Counted from the first letter of the stretch, positions 1-10,790 are shown. The stretch: DNA of 64,000 nt from Helianthus annuus (GCF_002127325.2 NC_035448.2:89284753-89348752); one strand, 5' to 3'. Notes: generated from the letters alone by a model not told the origin. Made by a program: numbers and translations.

Positions 1-80
1 GCTGCAATTTCCTCAAACGTTGCCCTCGGTGTCGCATGAAAATCCTGTTGTTTTCCACCAGAACCACTAACATCATCCAT
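1..80 (-). CDS. Start of an unidentified minus-strand reading frame, cut by the window edge
   Basis: Reading leftwards from an ATG at position 80, about 26 codons stay open to the window edge, starting MDDVSGSGGKQQDFHATPRA. The frame is rich in glycine, serine and glutamine, and I do not recognise the family. It is preceded by about 480 bp of leader-like sequence and then a candidate gypsy LTR in the same orientation. The simplest reading is the gag start of a retrotransposon whose body lies to the left. A host gene start is an alternative, because the leader has several AGGGTTT words common in plant 5' untranslated regions. The frame is too short to assign a function. Confidence 0.3.
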   Translation of the reverse strand, partial: MDDVSGSGGKQQDFHATPRATFEEIA

Positions 81-580
81 CCCAAAGTTGGCAGACCCTA
101 GCAGCCGAAACCCTAGCAGCCGTCACCCAAAATCGATCAAAATCAACTACCGAAAACAATCAGAATTCCGATATTGGATGAAAGATTAGCCGGCAACCCT
201 GAATTACAGTTGAACAATCAACCTAGTCTTCTTCAACGCGGAACCCTAATCTGATTAGAACTCTAATCAGAATTGGATTCGAGACCCAGATTGAATTCGA
301 AACCCTAATCTGCCGCAACCTTGATCTGATTGTCATTGAGGATGTGATGCCGAACAGCCGCTCAATACTTTGACAATCAGAGAACAATCAAAATTCAAAA
401 CCCTAACAAGAAAACGTAAACTGATTTCACCCGATTTTCGTCCAAGGATCGGCTGGAAGAACCCAAAGAAGATAATCAAGATCAATCGATAGCAAGATGA
501 TCACGAATCTGATAGAGTTTCACGAGAAGCACAAAAATCGCCAAAATCGCCCACCTCTACAGTTATCATTAAGTCTCACT
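81..580 (-). other. Leader-like region upstream of the minus-strand frame at 80
   Basis: This stretch has mixed composition, unlike the AT-rich DNA to its right, and on the minus strand repeats words such as TTAGGGTTT and GATTAGGG. A CTGTAG acceptor-like site lies on the minus strand near 556. A donor-like AG|GTATAATG lies near 1820, so a spliced leader with an intron of about 1.26 kb is possible. I found no primer-binding site of the tRNA-Met type here, so the inner edge of the neighbouring LTR is not fixed. Confidence 0.3.
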
Positions 581-2975
581 TAATATATATTTATTTCTAA
601 TTCCAAAATATAAACATTTTTCCCAAAAATATTATATTTTTACTTCACAATATTAAAATAATACGTTGATAAGATACGCGTTCATAAATATTTCTGTAAA
701 ATGCGTAAGTTACGTTTTATCATTCGAGTGGTAATAAATATTACCAGTGTAACTTATATAATTATCGTAGAGGCGTTCGTATTATTTTGGATCTGTTAAC
801 GTTCGTAAATATTATTTTTACTCTAAAAATAATATTTGTGTATTTTTACAAAATAATCATAAACAGTGTGGTGAAAATATATTTACTAAACATATATATT
901 TATCACGTTTAGTTTTTGTGAAAATCCCACCTCCGATATTTGTAAATAAAGTCGTGGCGAAACTTATATTTCGAAAACATGTCAAAAGTATTTCTAACAC
1001 TTATAGTGAAAGTATTTCTAAAAATTTTGCCAGAGTTTCCTCTGTAACTGGAGGTGGCCACGCTTTCAAGCGTATCATTTTCTTTTACTAAATCAATTTC
1101 AACAACTTCTTTATTCAATCAAACAATTTCCGACACAACAAACTAGTCGACAAGTATGTAAATCGCATAATTACATGAACTTGTAGTTTTTCCGAAACGA
1201 TAGTGTAAATCACATTATATTTTGTGGATCTTTATATAAAGTAATGTGATCTCGTAAAAACCTCGTTTTTAGAGTAATTCCATCTTTACAACTTCTCGTC
1301 ATCTTTTACAAAGTTTGTTATTTTGTCGAAACTTTTCATTTCACTAGTGTTTACACACTTGTGGTTTATAAAAATCATGCTTGTTAGTGTAAGATCCATT
1401 TTTAGAAAACACGATTTCTTTGACACTTGGTCTTTCGAACATACCACTTGCAGATACGTAGATCTGCTAGTTTTAAACACTATTTCATAAGTAAAATACT
1501 TTTACACAAGTTCATGGTTCGCGTGTGGTTGAGTTTCACCTTTTAACCCTTGTCTCATTCAAAACAAGCTTATGTCAAGATCCATGACCTTAACCAAACC
1601 GGGTTAAATGATGATCCGAGCTACCACAACATAGATCGGGTCTAAATAATCACAACTTTCAATTACTACATCATTTACACAACTAGCGAGCTTTTAACCA
1701 ACATTATTCATGTTTTTAGTAGACTTTTGTGCTTCAAATTGCAAGTTTCCGAATTTTAACCGTTACATAACATATTAACCACTTTAGAATAGTTCAAGAG
1801 AGTGTTTTAAGCATTATACCTCTAGCTCGAGGCTAGGGAAGAATCTATGCGAAAAATGCGTGGATAAAAGCTAGAGAAAGTGGTCCTTCGAACTCCGAGT
1901 GCACCAAGCTTCCTATTACGTGATCCTTGAAGCTTGTACAACCTTGGAATGGAATGATCAAGAATCGAAAATGGTTGTAGAGGGGAAGGGGGTTTCGGCT
2001 GAGACTTGGAGCAAGAGGGAGAGAGTAAATTTTGTGGTGTTGAGTGTGAGAAATCATATGTGCAAATGGTGTGTTTTATAGACAAACTTATGTTCTTAAT
2101 CCAATGGTTATTGTGTCTTAAAGATATTAGACACAAATAAATAAAATAATCTAAATTGTACAAGAGGTGTCCCCCTCTAGTTACATGGTGACCGATCGGC
2201 CCAAGGGGGGGGGGGCTTGGTTGAATTCTAACCATATGTTAAGTATTTAGTTAGGTTAACTAAGTTAAGTTTAGGGGTTAACTTGGTTAGTTGTGTGTTG
2301 TGTTTTAACGCGGGTGTTAGGTTGTTCAGGGACCCTAACTGGCTCAGAAAAAGACCAATAATATTTATGGCAATATTTTCATGTTCCTGGTATAGTCCGG
2401 TTGTTTGGTTGGATAGTAATCCGTTAAAGTGCTTAACAAAGCCTTTAAGTGTCGTAAATACCATTTTTAGTGACACAACTTATTCCTGACACTTTGGAAA
2501 GTGTCTAGTAATATTTTTCTCATGTTTTGGCACTTTATTAGCTAGCCAGAAGCTGAAATGTTAATTAAAGTGCTGTGTTTTGTGCTTAGTGTATGTTTTA
2601 GGCACATCCAGTCATCGTAACTTATTCCTAGATACGCGGTTCTACAACCCTTGTATCCCTACACTCACTATGGGTGTAGTAAAATAATTCTGGCTCATGC
2701 AGGCCTTAGAGGCAGTATCTGCCTGATGCTGGCTTTGTCAGCATGTTCAATAGGTTATCCATTCATAGTGCTACTGTGCTTTTGTGCTTCATGTTTGTCA
2801 CTAGAGTTCAGCATGTAAATAATGTAGTGACGGTATGTAAAGTATGATGCAGGAATATACAAGTATCAGAAATCAAGTAGCAGTTCATCAGTAATTTCAA
2901 GTAAGCACAGTAATTAAGCAGCAATTAATTATTAATTAAACCGTACGGATACCTGGTTTAGTGAGGGTTGTTACA
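581..2975 (-). mobile_element. Candidate Ty3/gypsy-type LTR, minus orientation
   Basis: The right edge reads TGTAACAACCC on the minus strand, the usual start of a plant gypsy LTR. Inside, on the minus strand, a TATAAAA box lies near 2075-2080, followed by a CT/CA-rich exon-like stretch (about 2045-1821) and a donor-like AG|GTATAATG. That order matches the other gypsy LTRs in this window. The part from 581 to 1500 is AT-rich and has no coding signal. No second LTR copy is present and no target duplication can be checked, so the inner boundary is approximate. The open frames over 1822-2235 look like chance frames. Confidence 0.4.
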
Positions 2976-3002
2976 GTGTGTGTGTGTGTGTGTGTGTGTG
3001 TG
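2976..3002. repeat. (TG)n microsatellite
   Basis: Twenty-seven bases of alternating G and T directly abut the outer end of the candidate LTR at 2975. Confidence 0.95.
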
Positions 3003-3746
3003 CGGATAACTTGTATGCATTCTGATTTTAATAGAAAGATGATGCCAATTCACATAAAAAAGAATATATTTAGGAGAGCGCAATATTTCCATACCCAAAT
3101 CGTTATCAGATCAGGTATCTCACTAACTCGGCCATTTTGTTTCTACCTTATTTTTTGTTGACCGATGTTGGAACTCGAATCATATCCATCTAAAACCTGT
3201 TTGTAAGCCGGTAAACAATCGAATCTTCATAAATGGTCGAAGTTGACAAATTTTGAAAGTTAAAGATCTAAAATTGAACAATTTTGAAACTTTCAAAATT
3301 TTGACGATTGGTAGTTGAATGAAAGTTGGTCTCCCATGTGTGTCGTCAGTTAATACTGTATAAATCAATCCTTAGTGAGGTTTTCAGTTGAAAATTATCT
3401 AAGATTGATTAAAACCCTAGCGGTTGTTCTCATTACGCGTTTAGCTTTCTCGTGTGTGCAGATGTAGCATTCAAGCAGGCTATAGGCAAATAGAACGTGT
3501 CAGAGGACAAGCCATGAATTGACGACACAACATGGATGCAATCAGTGGATCAAAATGATCAAGATAATAAGGTTGCAGTTGACCACTCATCAACACCGAG
3601 GATCTAAAGCTTTGAAGATCAACAGATTCACAAGCTACATTCAAGGGGAAGCTCGTTGATGCACCTACTGTCTGTGATAATTGAAGATGTTCTCAAGATC
3701 CATCAGTGTGAAATCGAACATCATGAGCATCATCCAAGGGGAAGTT
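3003..3746 (+). other. No gene seen; decayed copia-like 3' end with two polypurine-tract-like sites
   Basis: No reading frame here is convincing. Two similar purine-rich words, AAGGGGAAGCTCGTTGATGC near 3643 and AAGGGGAAGTTTGTTGATGC near 3736, each look like a copia polypurine tract followed by an LTR start. They lie about 93 bp apart, which suggests a tandem duplication of the element end. The rest is unassigned. Confidence 0.35.
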
Positions 3747-4392
3747 TGTTGATGCAATTAGTGTGGATGCCGCTAGTGACGTTCGAGACTGTTCAAGTCG
3801 CGACCGAAGTCAACGGCGTTCCTCCGTCGGATCGACTCGGCATATGATATACAAGTGACGAAGACAACGATACGAAACGAGACTGACATCATCATGACAT
3901 CATGATGATGATGTCATGATTATTGTACACATGCATGTATCTTTATAAATACACACCAAACAGTAGTGCATGAATTGTATGAATCACACGAAATATATGT
4001 AAACATGCATGCACACAAGAAATACATGAGACACACGAAATATATGTGTGAACGTGGTCTAGTTCGTGTAACATATAGCAAATATTTCGTGCCTGCTTCG
4101 TCTTGTTTCATGCGTAGTATTTTAGTTTCGCGTGTAACGTGATGTATCGCCTATAAATACAGCGGGATAGGATTCATTCAAAAACTGAGAGTTGGAGAGT
4201 GATCGGAGCTTTGTATTGTTCGAATATTGTACCCAAATTTTGTAGAAATCAATAGACGGAATCATTTAAGGGTGAATCTTATTGTGTATTACATTCTCTC
4301 GCTCGGTTTGTGTCGTAGCTTGGATTCCGCACTCGCTACGGCATCCGAAACCAGAAATCACCTTCGTCCGACGATCCGTATCGGGACCTACA
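3747..4392 (+). mobile_element. Candidate Ty1/copia LTR, plus orientation
   Basis: The region begins TGTTGATGCA immediately after a purine tract (AAGGGGAAG) and ends near CGGGACCTACA. Its last 100 bp share the landmark order of the minus-strand copia LTR at 4798-5517: ATTC(C/T)GCACTCG, then TCGGGACCTACA. A TATAAATAC box lies near 4151 and is followed by sequence resembling a transcript start. No partner LTR or target duplication is visible, so both ends are provisional. Confidence 0.4.
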
Positions 4393-4797
4393 ATCCTTGT
4401 GTTCAAGATCCGAATCCGGACCTACTATTAAAATTATGAGTTTGATTAATTTACTAACTCAATTTATAGAAATGAAAATCCGATTATTAATTTGTCATCT
4501 TAAAGAGTTAGATTTGTTAGTTCACTCGTGTGCATATCATAGATTTGTATAACAACACATATGATGGAATCTAATTTAAAAAGGGTCTTAGTTTTGTGAC
4601 AAAAAAAGCGACAAAAAACGACAATTAATTGTATTCACGGTAAAAACAAACACCATCTACACTTGTTTCTAGTTTTAATGACAAGAACCAATTACACCAT
4701 ATTGAGATAGACGAAAGGATTATCTTCAAGAGTGATTAGACCTTCAGGGAGCTCCTTTTCTGGCAAACTGATCTACACTTGTTTCTGGTTCCTTTTC
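4393..4797. other. AT-rich spacer between two converging copia LTRs
   Basis: No gene or repeat is recognised here. The phrase GGACCTACT recurs just inside the left edge (near 4419), suggesting a partly duplicated LTR end. Confidence 0.4.
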
Positions 4798-5517
4798 TGT
4801 AGGTCCCGATTCCAGAGGATTGATAACCAAACCAAATCTCTTGTTTATCACAAACACGGTCACGAGTGCAGAATCCCCGTGACTATGCCAAATCAAACAT
4901 AGATAGTAACAATACAATATAATCAACGAAATACAGTCAATTGATTAAAAGGATGAGAACAAAGATCAAAGAGATACACACACAGCTTGACAGTAGACTC
5001 TCAAGGTATGCTCTCATGGTTTCAAAGTGAAACCATGTTGTGTTTATATAGCAGTCAAGGCTCACAAGTGATGAATCCTGGATTGGGCCTGATGAAACTT
5101 CACATGGGCCTGACGAAACTCTACAGGCGACGAAACTCAAGGAGTTTCATCACCCATCTTGACGAAACTAGGGGATTTGACCAAATGGGAGTTTCGTCAA
5201 CATGTACTCGACGAAACCTAGAGCTTCGTCGAGGGCTGCAATTTCTGATGTGCTGTAAACTGTTAAACACAATAAACACAAAAACAAACACAATAAACAC
5301 CCATCTTAACAGTTTGCAGCAACACTATAAACACAAAAACAAACATATAAACCCAAATATGCAACATGCATAATCATTAACCATTACATATCAATGAGAC
5401 AAACTTGTCGGACACAAGTAGGATAGGAGGATATCCAACTTGGTCGACGGCGAATTACAGACTCGATAATACATCGCTAATTAAGACAAGTGATAGACAC
5501 AAAATAATGCACCAACA
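4798..5517 (-). repeat. 3' LTR of copia element G, minus orientation
   Basis: On the minus strand the LTR starts TGTTGGTGCATT right after the purine tract AAGGGGGAGTT and ends GGGACCTACA, giving about 720 bp. It contains a TATATAAACAC box near 5041-5050 and several GACGAAACTC-type words between 5100 and 5230. It follows, by about 46 bp, the stop codon of the minus-strand frame at 5564, as expected for the 3' end of an LTR element. The matching 5' LTR must lie beyond the right edge of the window, since A and C are both inserted in G. Confidence 0.6.
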
Positions 5518-5563
5518 AACTCCCCCTTGTCTGTTAATGTCTTCGGTCTTCAATCTTCCCTCT
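5518..5563 (-). other. Polypurine tract and 3' untranslated end of element G
   Basis: On the minus strand AAGGGGGAGTT abuts the TGTTGG start of the LTR. This is the standard copia plus-strand priming site, and it sets the orientation of G as leftward. Confidence 0.6.
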
Positions 5564-5849
5564 TCAGTGTTTCAGCGTCCATGTGCTTCCAGTATGAATT
5601 CCTCGATAAAAGCAATAACAAGCGACGCGTTGAAATCGAAGTGCTTGATGAGCGTCCTTGTCTTCGTAAAAGATGTCATGCCGAAATAGCTTGCTGATAT
5701 CATTTGCCGACATATTCACGATCCACATCGGATCTAACATCCGAATGTTTTCACGGTCGCCATTAAATACAATTACTGCCTCATGCGTATCCGGATCGTA
5801 GCACCATAGCCTCATATCATCAAGGAAGTTCTGTTTCATCGGCATTAAC
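5564..5849 (-). pseudogene. Distal end of the extra 3' reading frame of copia element G
   Basis: This minus-strand frame ends at 5564, about 46 bp from the 3' LTR of G. Across the element A insertion it continues in the same frame as the segment at 32700-34327; the ttaac repeat at 5845-5849 and 32695-32699 is the target duplication. The translated end is rich in charged and aromatic residues and has no RNase H motif, so it is not the usual end of copia pol. Its position between pol and the 3' LTR matches the optional envelope-like frame of Sireviruses, a comparison by position only. Function is unknown. Confidence 0.5.
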
Positions 5850-7769
5850 TGTGACAACTCGTACTTTAGACCTATTTTGTAACGCTACGTGCTTATGTGA
5901 AAAATATTATTTAATGATTGTTATGACTATGTGCATTGTGTTATGTAATGTGTGTGTATATTTAACGGCCCGAACCGCACAACATGAATTGATCGCACAA
6001 GCCCATTTGGGCCACACCTTGTAATCGGACACCATAGGGCAGCCGAGTTGGGCTCGGCCCACTCCCCTTATACACAAACAAACACCCTCTAGGGAGTTGT
6101 TTCATCATTCGGTTGTTAAACACACACACACACACCAAAACCCTACTTTCGAAGCCGGCGGCCCTTCCATCCCTCGAAGCTTTTGACTCGGTTGATCCCA
6201 TTTTCCTCTAATCCGGTTAGTATGTTAAGTGTTTGTTATTATTTGATGTTATGCTTGATTGATGAAGGTGTGTTATATATGATTGAATTCAATCCGTTCA
6301 TGCTAGTGAAATCGTTATCATAAGGTTGCATGATGTTGTGTTATAGCTATTAATGACAAGGTGAATCGGCTCATATGTGTATAGTGATAATAATCGGATT
6401 GAACTATCATTGAATATGGTGTGGGATGAGTTAATTACAGGATTTAAGATGGAATAAATTGTAATCGGATTTGCATGATTGCTAATCGGCTAGAATATGA
6501 TGTTGCTGGATTGTTACACAACGATGTGGATGGGTTAATTGATTTAATCGAATGTATGCTAATGGTTCAAGATTCATGCTAATATGTTTTAGTGTGATGA
6601 TTTCTGTTCTTGTTGTTCATATTAGGGTTCATATGAATTGCTTAGAGAATGCTTAGTTTGATCGACTGTATGTTACAAGAATAGTTGGAAAATTGTTAAT
6701 TGATAAGGGTAAATAAGGAAACTAATTGACTAGATTAATGTGTGTAACCGATTTGCATGAAATCCGGGACTTTATATCAAACACACATCTGTTCGTACAA
6801 ATCTCTTGACCGCACAAGACACTTCGGTCGCACAAGAGTAAGCACACAAGCCCACTCGTACAAGGTCTCGTGGTCGCACTGTGACAACTCGTACTTTACC
6901 GACCCTTGTATTACGGGTAGCTGTTGATGAACTTATGTGATGCTTTTAACTGATTGAATGTTACGTGATTACTTGTGTTTACGAATACGTTACTTGAACC
7001 GAATGCCCAACCGAACACAAGCCCATTCGGGCCACACACTAGACTCGAAACCTCGGCCCAAGTGAGGTTTCGGCCCACACTCCTTATGCGTACATGATAC
7101 ATATACCATTAGGGTTAATTTTTCACAAGCTTTGCAAACAAGAACTCACGCACACAAACTCTCTCTCCCTCTCGTTGCTTGGAAACCGACGGCACAAGAA
7201 CCAACTTCCCATTCGGATCACACTCCTTTACTTGTAACCGGTTAGTATGATTGATTATGTTCTTGTACGTTGTATGTGGTTTAGTTTGTGTTCTTGCAAA
7301 TCGTTTGTTCACCATATGATTGTAATCGGATGAGTTATGTTATCGAGCTAAACTGATTAAGTGACATAGGTTATCATAACCAATCTGCTTGTATGTAAAT
7401 CGGCTCTTATGTATGTTCACACAAACCGGGTTGTATGATAGAAGCCTAACAGTGATTTGTGATGTTGATTGTAAATCGGTTGCATGTATGTGTTAATCGG
7501 TTAGGATGCACGATAGGGTTGCAAGATTTAAAACCAACCGATTGCTATATGTTTGATTATGATCCGATTGTTTATTCTTGATACTGTTATGCATTTGTTT
7601 AAAGATGAACACGTTGAATATGATATAAAAATCTGCTAATTACTAGGTTTGATCTGAATTGTGAAACTGCTTAGTTGTTTGCATAAATTACGGAATGATT
7701 GTTGCGTAAGATTATGGAAAGTAGTTATACATCCGGTTGCGACATGGATTGCGAGTCGGAACCTCACAA

Positions 7770-7995
7770 TCTCGACTCGAGACCACAACACTCGCACATC
7801 ACAGCACAACTCGAGACCGACGTTGCGAGTCTGGTTGCGACTCGAGACCGAACAGTCTCGAGTGGACCATGACAAACCGAGACCAGCCCGTTGCGACTCG
7901 AGACTTGACTCGAGACCACCTAGTCTCGAAGGATATGCATCTGTCGAGATCTCCCTTGTTGCGACTCGAGATCTCTAGTCTCGAGTCGAGACCAT
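7770..7995. repeat. Cluster of GACTCGAGACC words forming inverted repeats
   Basis: The words GACTCGAGA and TCTCGAGTC recur about ten times in 225 bp and face each other at short distance, for example ACTCGAGAC...GTCTCGAGT around 7845-7865. The cluster lies between the two candidate donor sites of solo LTR H. Open frames crossing it on both strands are a by-product of the repeat. Confidence 0.8.
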
Positions 7996-8316
7996 GCACG
8001 TGCACATAATTGGACTTGCACACTGACACGAGCCCAACTAATTGGGCCGGATAAGTGGACTTGATTACATCTTTGCTAATTGGACTGCTTATCTGGTTGG
8101 GCTGATATGTTGTTATGGGCTATTATTATGATTGGGCCGAACACTTAGATTGTTTATCGGATTGCTGATACGTGTACGTGTTTGCCATGATTATACGTGA
8201 TACAATATACGTGCTATATACGAACCTGACTTATGTGATAACTTTGTTAGGACGTGGTTGACCACTGTTAGTTCAAGAACTCTCTCTCTCTTTGTGTATC
8301 TGCCGAGCAACCCAAG

Positions 8317-8822
8317 GTGAGTTCACACAGCCAAGGCATGGGGTTCCCAGGGTGGGAATGGGATTTAATGAAATATACGTACATACTTAGTTAACGGAAC
8401 TTAATGATATGAGTCCTCAGGGTGAGGATGGTGAATGATAAGATACGGCTAGACTAGTATACCTACTTGAACAGATCTTCGCACACACGCCAAGGGTTGG
8501 CTGCGATAATTATGACTGATCTTCGCACACATGCCTCGGGAAGGCTGCGAACTAAACATGTTAGAACTTCGCACACATGCCAGGGTGGCCAGCGATACAA
8601 ATATACATAGTCTAGGATATTTGGGAGTATTAACCCAAATCTTCGCATACATGCCGAAAGGGCCCGCGATGCAAACCAATACTATACATGAACAATGAAC
8701 GAACTAATACGATGCATGATTAGATGAACGAACGCAATGCTTGCTATACCATTTCTATTACTGAACTTACTTTCTGTGAACTCGCTCAACTAGTTGTTGA
8801 CTCTCTGCTGCATGCCTTGCAG
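8317..8822 (+). promoter_or_regulatory. Candidate leader intron in solo LTR H
   Basis: The donor-like CCCAAG|GTGAGTTC lies at 8317 and the acceptor-like CATGCCTTGCAG ends at 8822. The exon edges (GAGCAACCCAAG and GACC...GGAGCTTGC) match the same sites in A, and similar ones in D and F. Splicing is inferred from sequence and positional conservation only. Confidence 0.5.
8477..8669 (+). repeat. Four-unit hairpin array in solo LTR H
   Basis: Units begin at about 8477, 8521, 8568 and 8641, each starting CTTCGCA(C/T)ACA(T/C)GC. Each can fold TCGC against GCGA, with an inner stem that differs between units (CCAA with TTGG, GCC with GGC, CCA with TGG). The paired changes are what a conserved nucleic-acid structure would give. 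Confidence 0.75.
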
Positions 8823-9619
8823 GACCATAGGTACATAGTGGAGCTTGCACAGGGAGGAGCAGGTCGTTGTGGGCAAAGGATCGTGAATGCTTTTTCAACA
8901 CTTATGATATTTCATACGTTAATACTTATGTTTGGGTTTTACTTAAATGCTTCCGCTATACTTAACTATAATACACGTTCAATATGATTGGTGGTTAAGA
9001 TCCTGGTCATGTCACGCTCCCAAGCGGTGATACTCCGCAGGTGGATTTTTGGGGGTGTGACACGCACAAGAGGCCCACTCGTACAAGGCTCCGGGTCGCA
9101 CAAGGGGAGTCTATTCGCACAAGGTATCTCAGTCGCACAAGATGTCTGTTGATTTGTTATTTGGGCCGTATGTGTATATAATGGGCTGATTTAATGTGGA
9201 TCGCACAATGTGATGTTTCTTGAATTACTGTTGGGCCTCAAAGCCCAAAGACCGACCGCACAACCCAATTCGGACCGCACAAGTCACTTATGTTATTTGT
9301 TTGGGCCGGATATGTTAAATTGTTCGCTTATACGTTGGGCCGGGGATTTGTTGGGCTTAGACACTTAGATCGCACAAGATGGTTGGGCTCGCACAAGCTC
9401 AATGGCTCAACCATCCGACTCGCACAAGTTGAGAATGTTATGTTATGATTGCTACGTGGGTTGCCATGATCAATACGTGTTAGTAACGTGTTAACTTGTA
9501 TGAAACAAACGTGTATTATTTAAGTCAAGACCTGACTTGTATGGTAACCCTACTAGGACGTGGTTGACCAACCCTAGTTCAAGAACCCTTTCTTTTGAGT
9601 ATCTGCCGAGCAACCCAAG

Positions 9620-10189
9620 GTGAGTTCACACTCTTACCAAGGCATGGGATTCCCGGGGTGTTGGGAATGGGATTAAAAGGATAAGGTTGAATAGATTCAT
9701 ACGAATACCATTACTAGACTACCATACCATCGTCCTCGGTTGTGCAGGACACACACGTGCAATCTACGTGCACATATACTTACTACTATCCTCGGTTGTG
9801 AAGGATACCTATACATATCACTATCCTCGGTTGTGAAGGATACTTATACTTATCACTATCCTGGATGTGAAGGATACTTATACGAATTACTATCCTCGGA
9901 TGTGAAGGATACTTACGTAAAACCTACGTAAACCCCCACGTACCCTATCCTCGGTTGTGAAGGATACTTACGTAAATCCTATGTAAACTTGTACGTATTA
10001 CTGTTCTCGGTTGGGAAGAACACATATGGTTACGCATAGTCTAGTGGATTAATAACATGGGAAGCCCCCACCAATAGAAACCAATATCGGCCCAGTAGAG
10101 CCACATGTTACATACGGACTTACTGTTACGCTTTTACTTACTGTGAACTCGCTCAACTAGTCGTTGACTCTCTGCTGCATGCCTTGCAG
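9620..10189 (+). promoter_or_regulatory. Candidate leader intron in the 5' LTR of A
   Basis: Donor-like CCCAAG|GTGAGTTC at 9620 and acceptor-like CATGCCTTGCAG ending at 10189 enclose 570 bp. The same pair lies at 31837-32407 in the right LTR. An earlier donor-like CCG|GTTAGT is at 6216. Confidence 0.5.
9732..10021 (+). repeat. Seven-unit hairpin array in the 5' LTR of A
   Basis: Seven units share a core CTCGG(T/A)TGTG between complementary arms. Most arms are TATCCT...AGGATA, the first unit is GTCCT...AGGAC and the last is TGTTCT...AGAACA, so both arms have changed together. The fourth unit (near 9858) has lost two bases of its loop in this copy. Confidence 0.8.
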
Positions 10190-10479
10190 GACCCTAGGTA
10201 CTAATGGAGCTTGCACAAGGAGGAGCAGGTCGTTGTGGACAAATGGATCGTGATTACTTATTAAACACTTATGACATTTCAAACATTAATACTTATGTTG
10301 GGTTTTACATTAATGCTTCCACTACATTTACTTATGTTGGTTTTGATAAACACCTTTCGTATTGATGGATAACTATTACTACTTATTTACATGTTCAATA
10401 TGATTGGTGGCTTGATCCTGGTCATGTCACGCCTCCAAGCGGTGGTACTCCGCGTGTGGATTTTGGCGGTGTGACAGAT

Positions 10480-10492
10480 TGGTATCAGAGCC
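10480..10492 (+). other. Primer-binding site of element A (tRNA-Met type)
   Basis: TGGTATCAGAGCC lies three bases inside the 5' LTR. It is complementary to the 3' end of plant initiator tRNA-Met, the common primer for minus-strand DNA synthesis. Confidence 0.9.
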
Positions 10493-10790
10493 ATTGGTTA
10501 TAGAGAACTTGGTTTTAATATGGGGGAAACGTTTTTATTAAAACCAGACTATAACCAGAACAGTGCTCTCAACGATCCACAACGACGCTTCGCTCCACGT
10601 GTAAGACTCGACAACCTAGGTAATAAGGTTTATGTTTATTACCTGCATGCTAGAACTATATAGAACTTTGCTCGTATTACACTTAGATACACATGACGTT
10701 ATTACATGAGAATACCTACGTGTTTACGCATTTCTGTCATCGCCCTACTCGCGAACCATTCTTACTTACACTACCTTTACTATAAAGATC
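10493..10790 (+). other. Untranslated leader of element A before gag
   Basis: No coding signal is seen. A donor-like CCTAG|GTAATAAGG at 10620 and an acceptor-like AAAG three bases before the gag ATG could remove about 168 bp. The same GTAATAAGG donor word is kept in the leader of D. Confidence 0.5.

Larger units (their letters stand above)
6880..9062 (+). mobile_element. Solo LTR H inside the 5' LTR of A
   Basis: The 2183-bp unit starts TGTGACAACTCG and ends GGGTGTGACA. It is bordered by cgcac at 6875-6879 and 9063-9067, and the flanks rejoin exactly to match the uninterrupted right LTR of A near 31280. No primer site or coding region is present, so this is a solo LTR left by recombination between the two LTRs of a former full element. 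Its hairpin repeats are close to those of element D, and it is probably a diverged relative of that family. Confidence 0.93.
5850..10476 (+). repeat. 5' LTR of element A, interrupted by solo LTR H
   Basis: The LTR begins TGTGACAACTCGTACTTTAG and ends GGCGGTGTGACA just before the primer site. Its own sequence is 5850-6879 and 9068-10476. It carries AAACCCTA (near 6131), GCCCA/TGGGC words, repeated CGCACAAG words (6830-6875, 9063-9430), a donor-like CCG|GTTAGT at 6216, a second donor at 9620 and an acceptor at 10189. Confidence 0.92.

Noticed and set aside
1822..2235. 137-codon minus-strand frame
   Set aside because: It spans the presumed promoter and first leader exon of an LTR, begins in a C-rich run and shows no domain.
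7661..8029. Overlapping open frames on both strands in solo LTR H
   Set aside because: They are created by the GACTCGAGACC repeats, which lack stop codons in several frames.
8281..8291. TCTCTCTCTC run as a functional microsatellite
   Set aside because: It is short and simply the pyrimidine-rich stretch before the second exon-like segment of the LTR.
9732..10021. Regularly spaced repeats suggesting a CRISPR array
   Set aside because: Units are hairpins of about 20 bp with short uneven gaps in plant retrotransposon LTRs. There are no unique spacers of constant length and no cas genes.
10480..10492. TGGTATCAGAGCC words as possible tRNA gene fragments
   Set aside because: They are primer-binding sites, placed a few bases after LTR ends in five elements. 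No cloverleaf is present.
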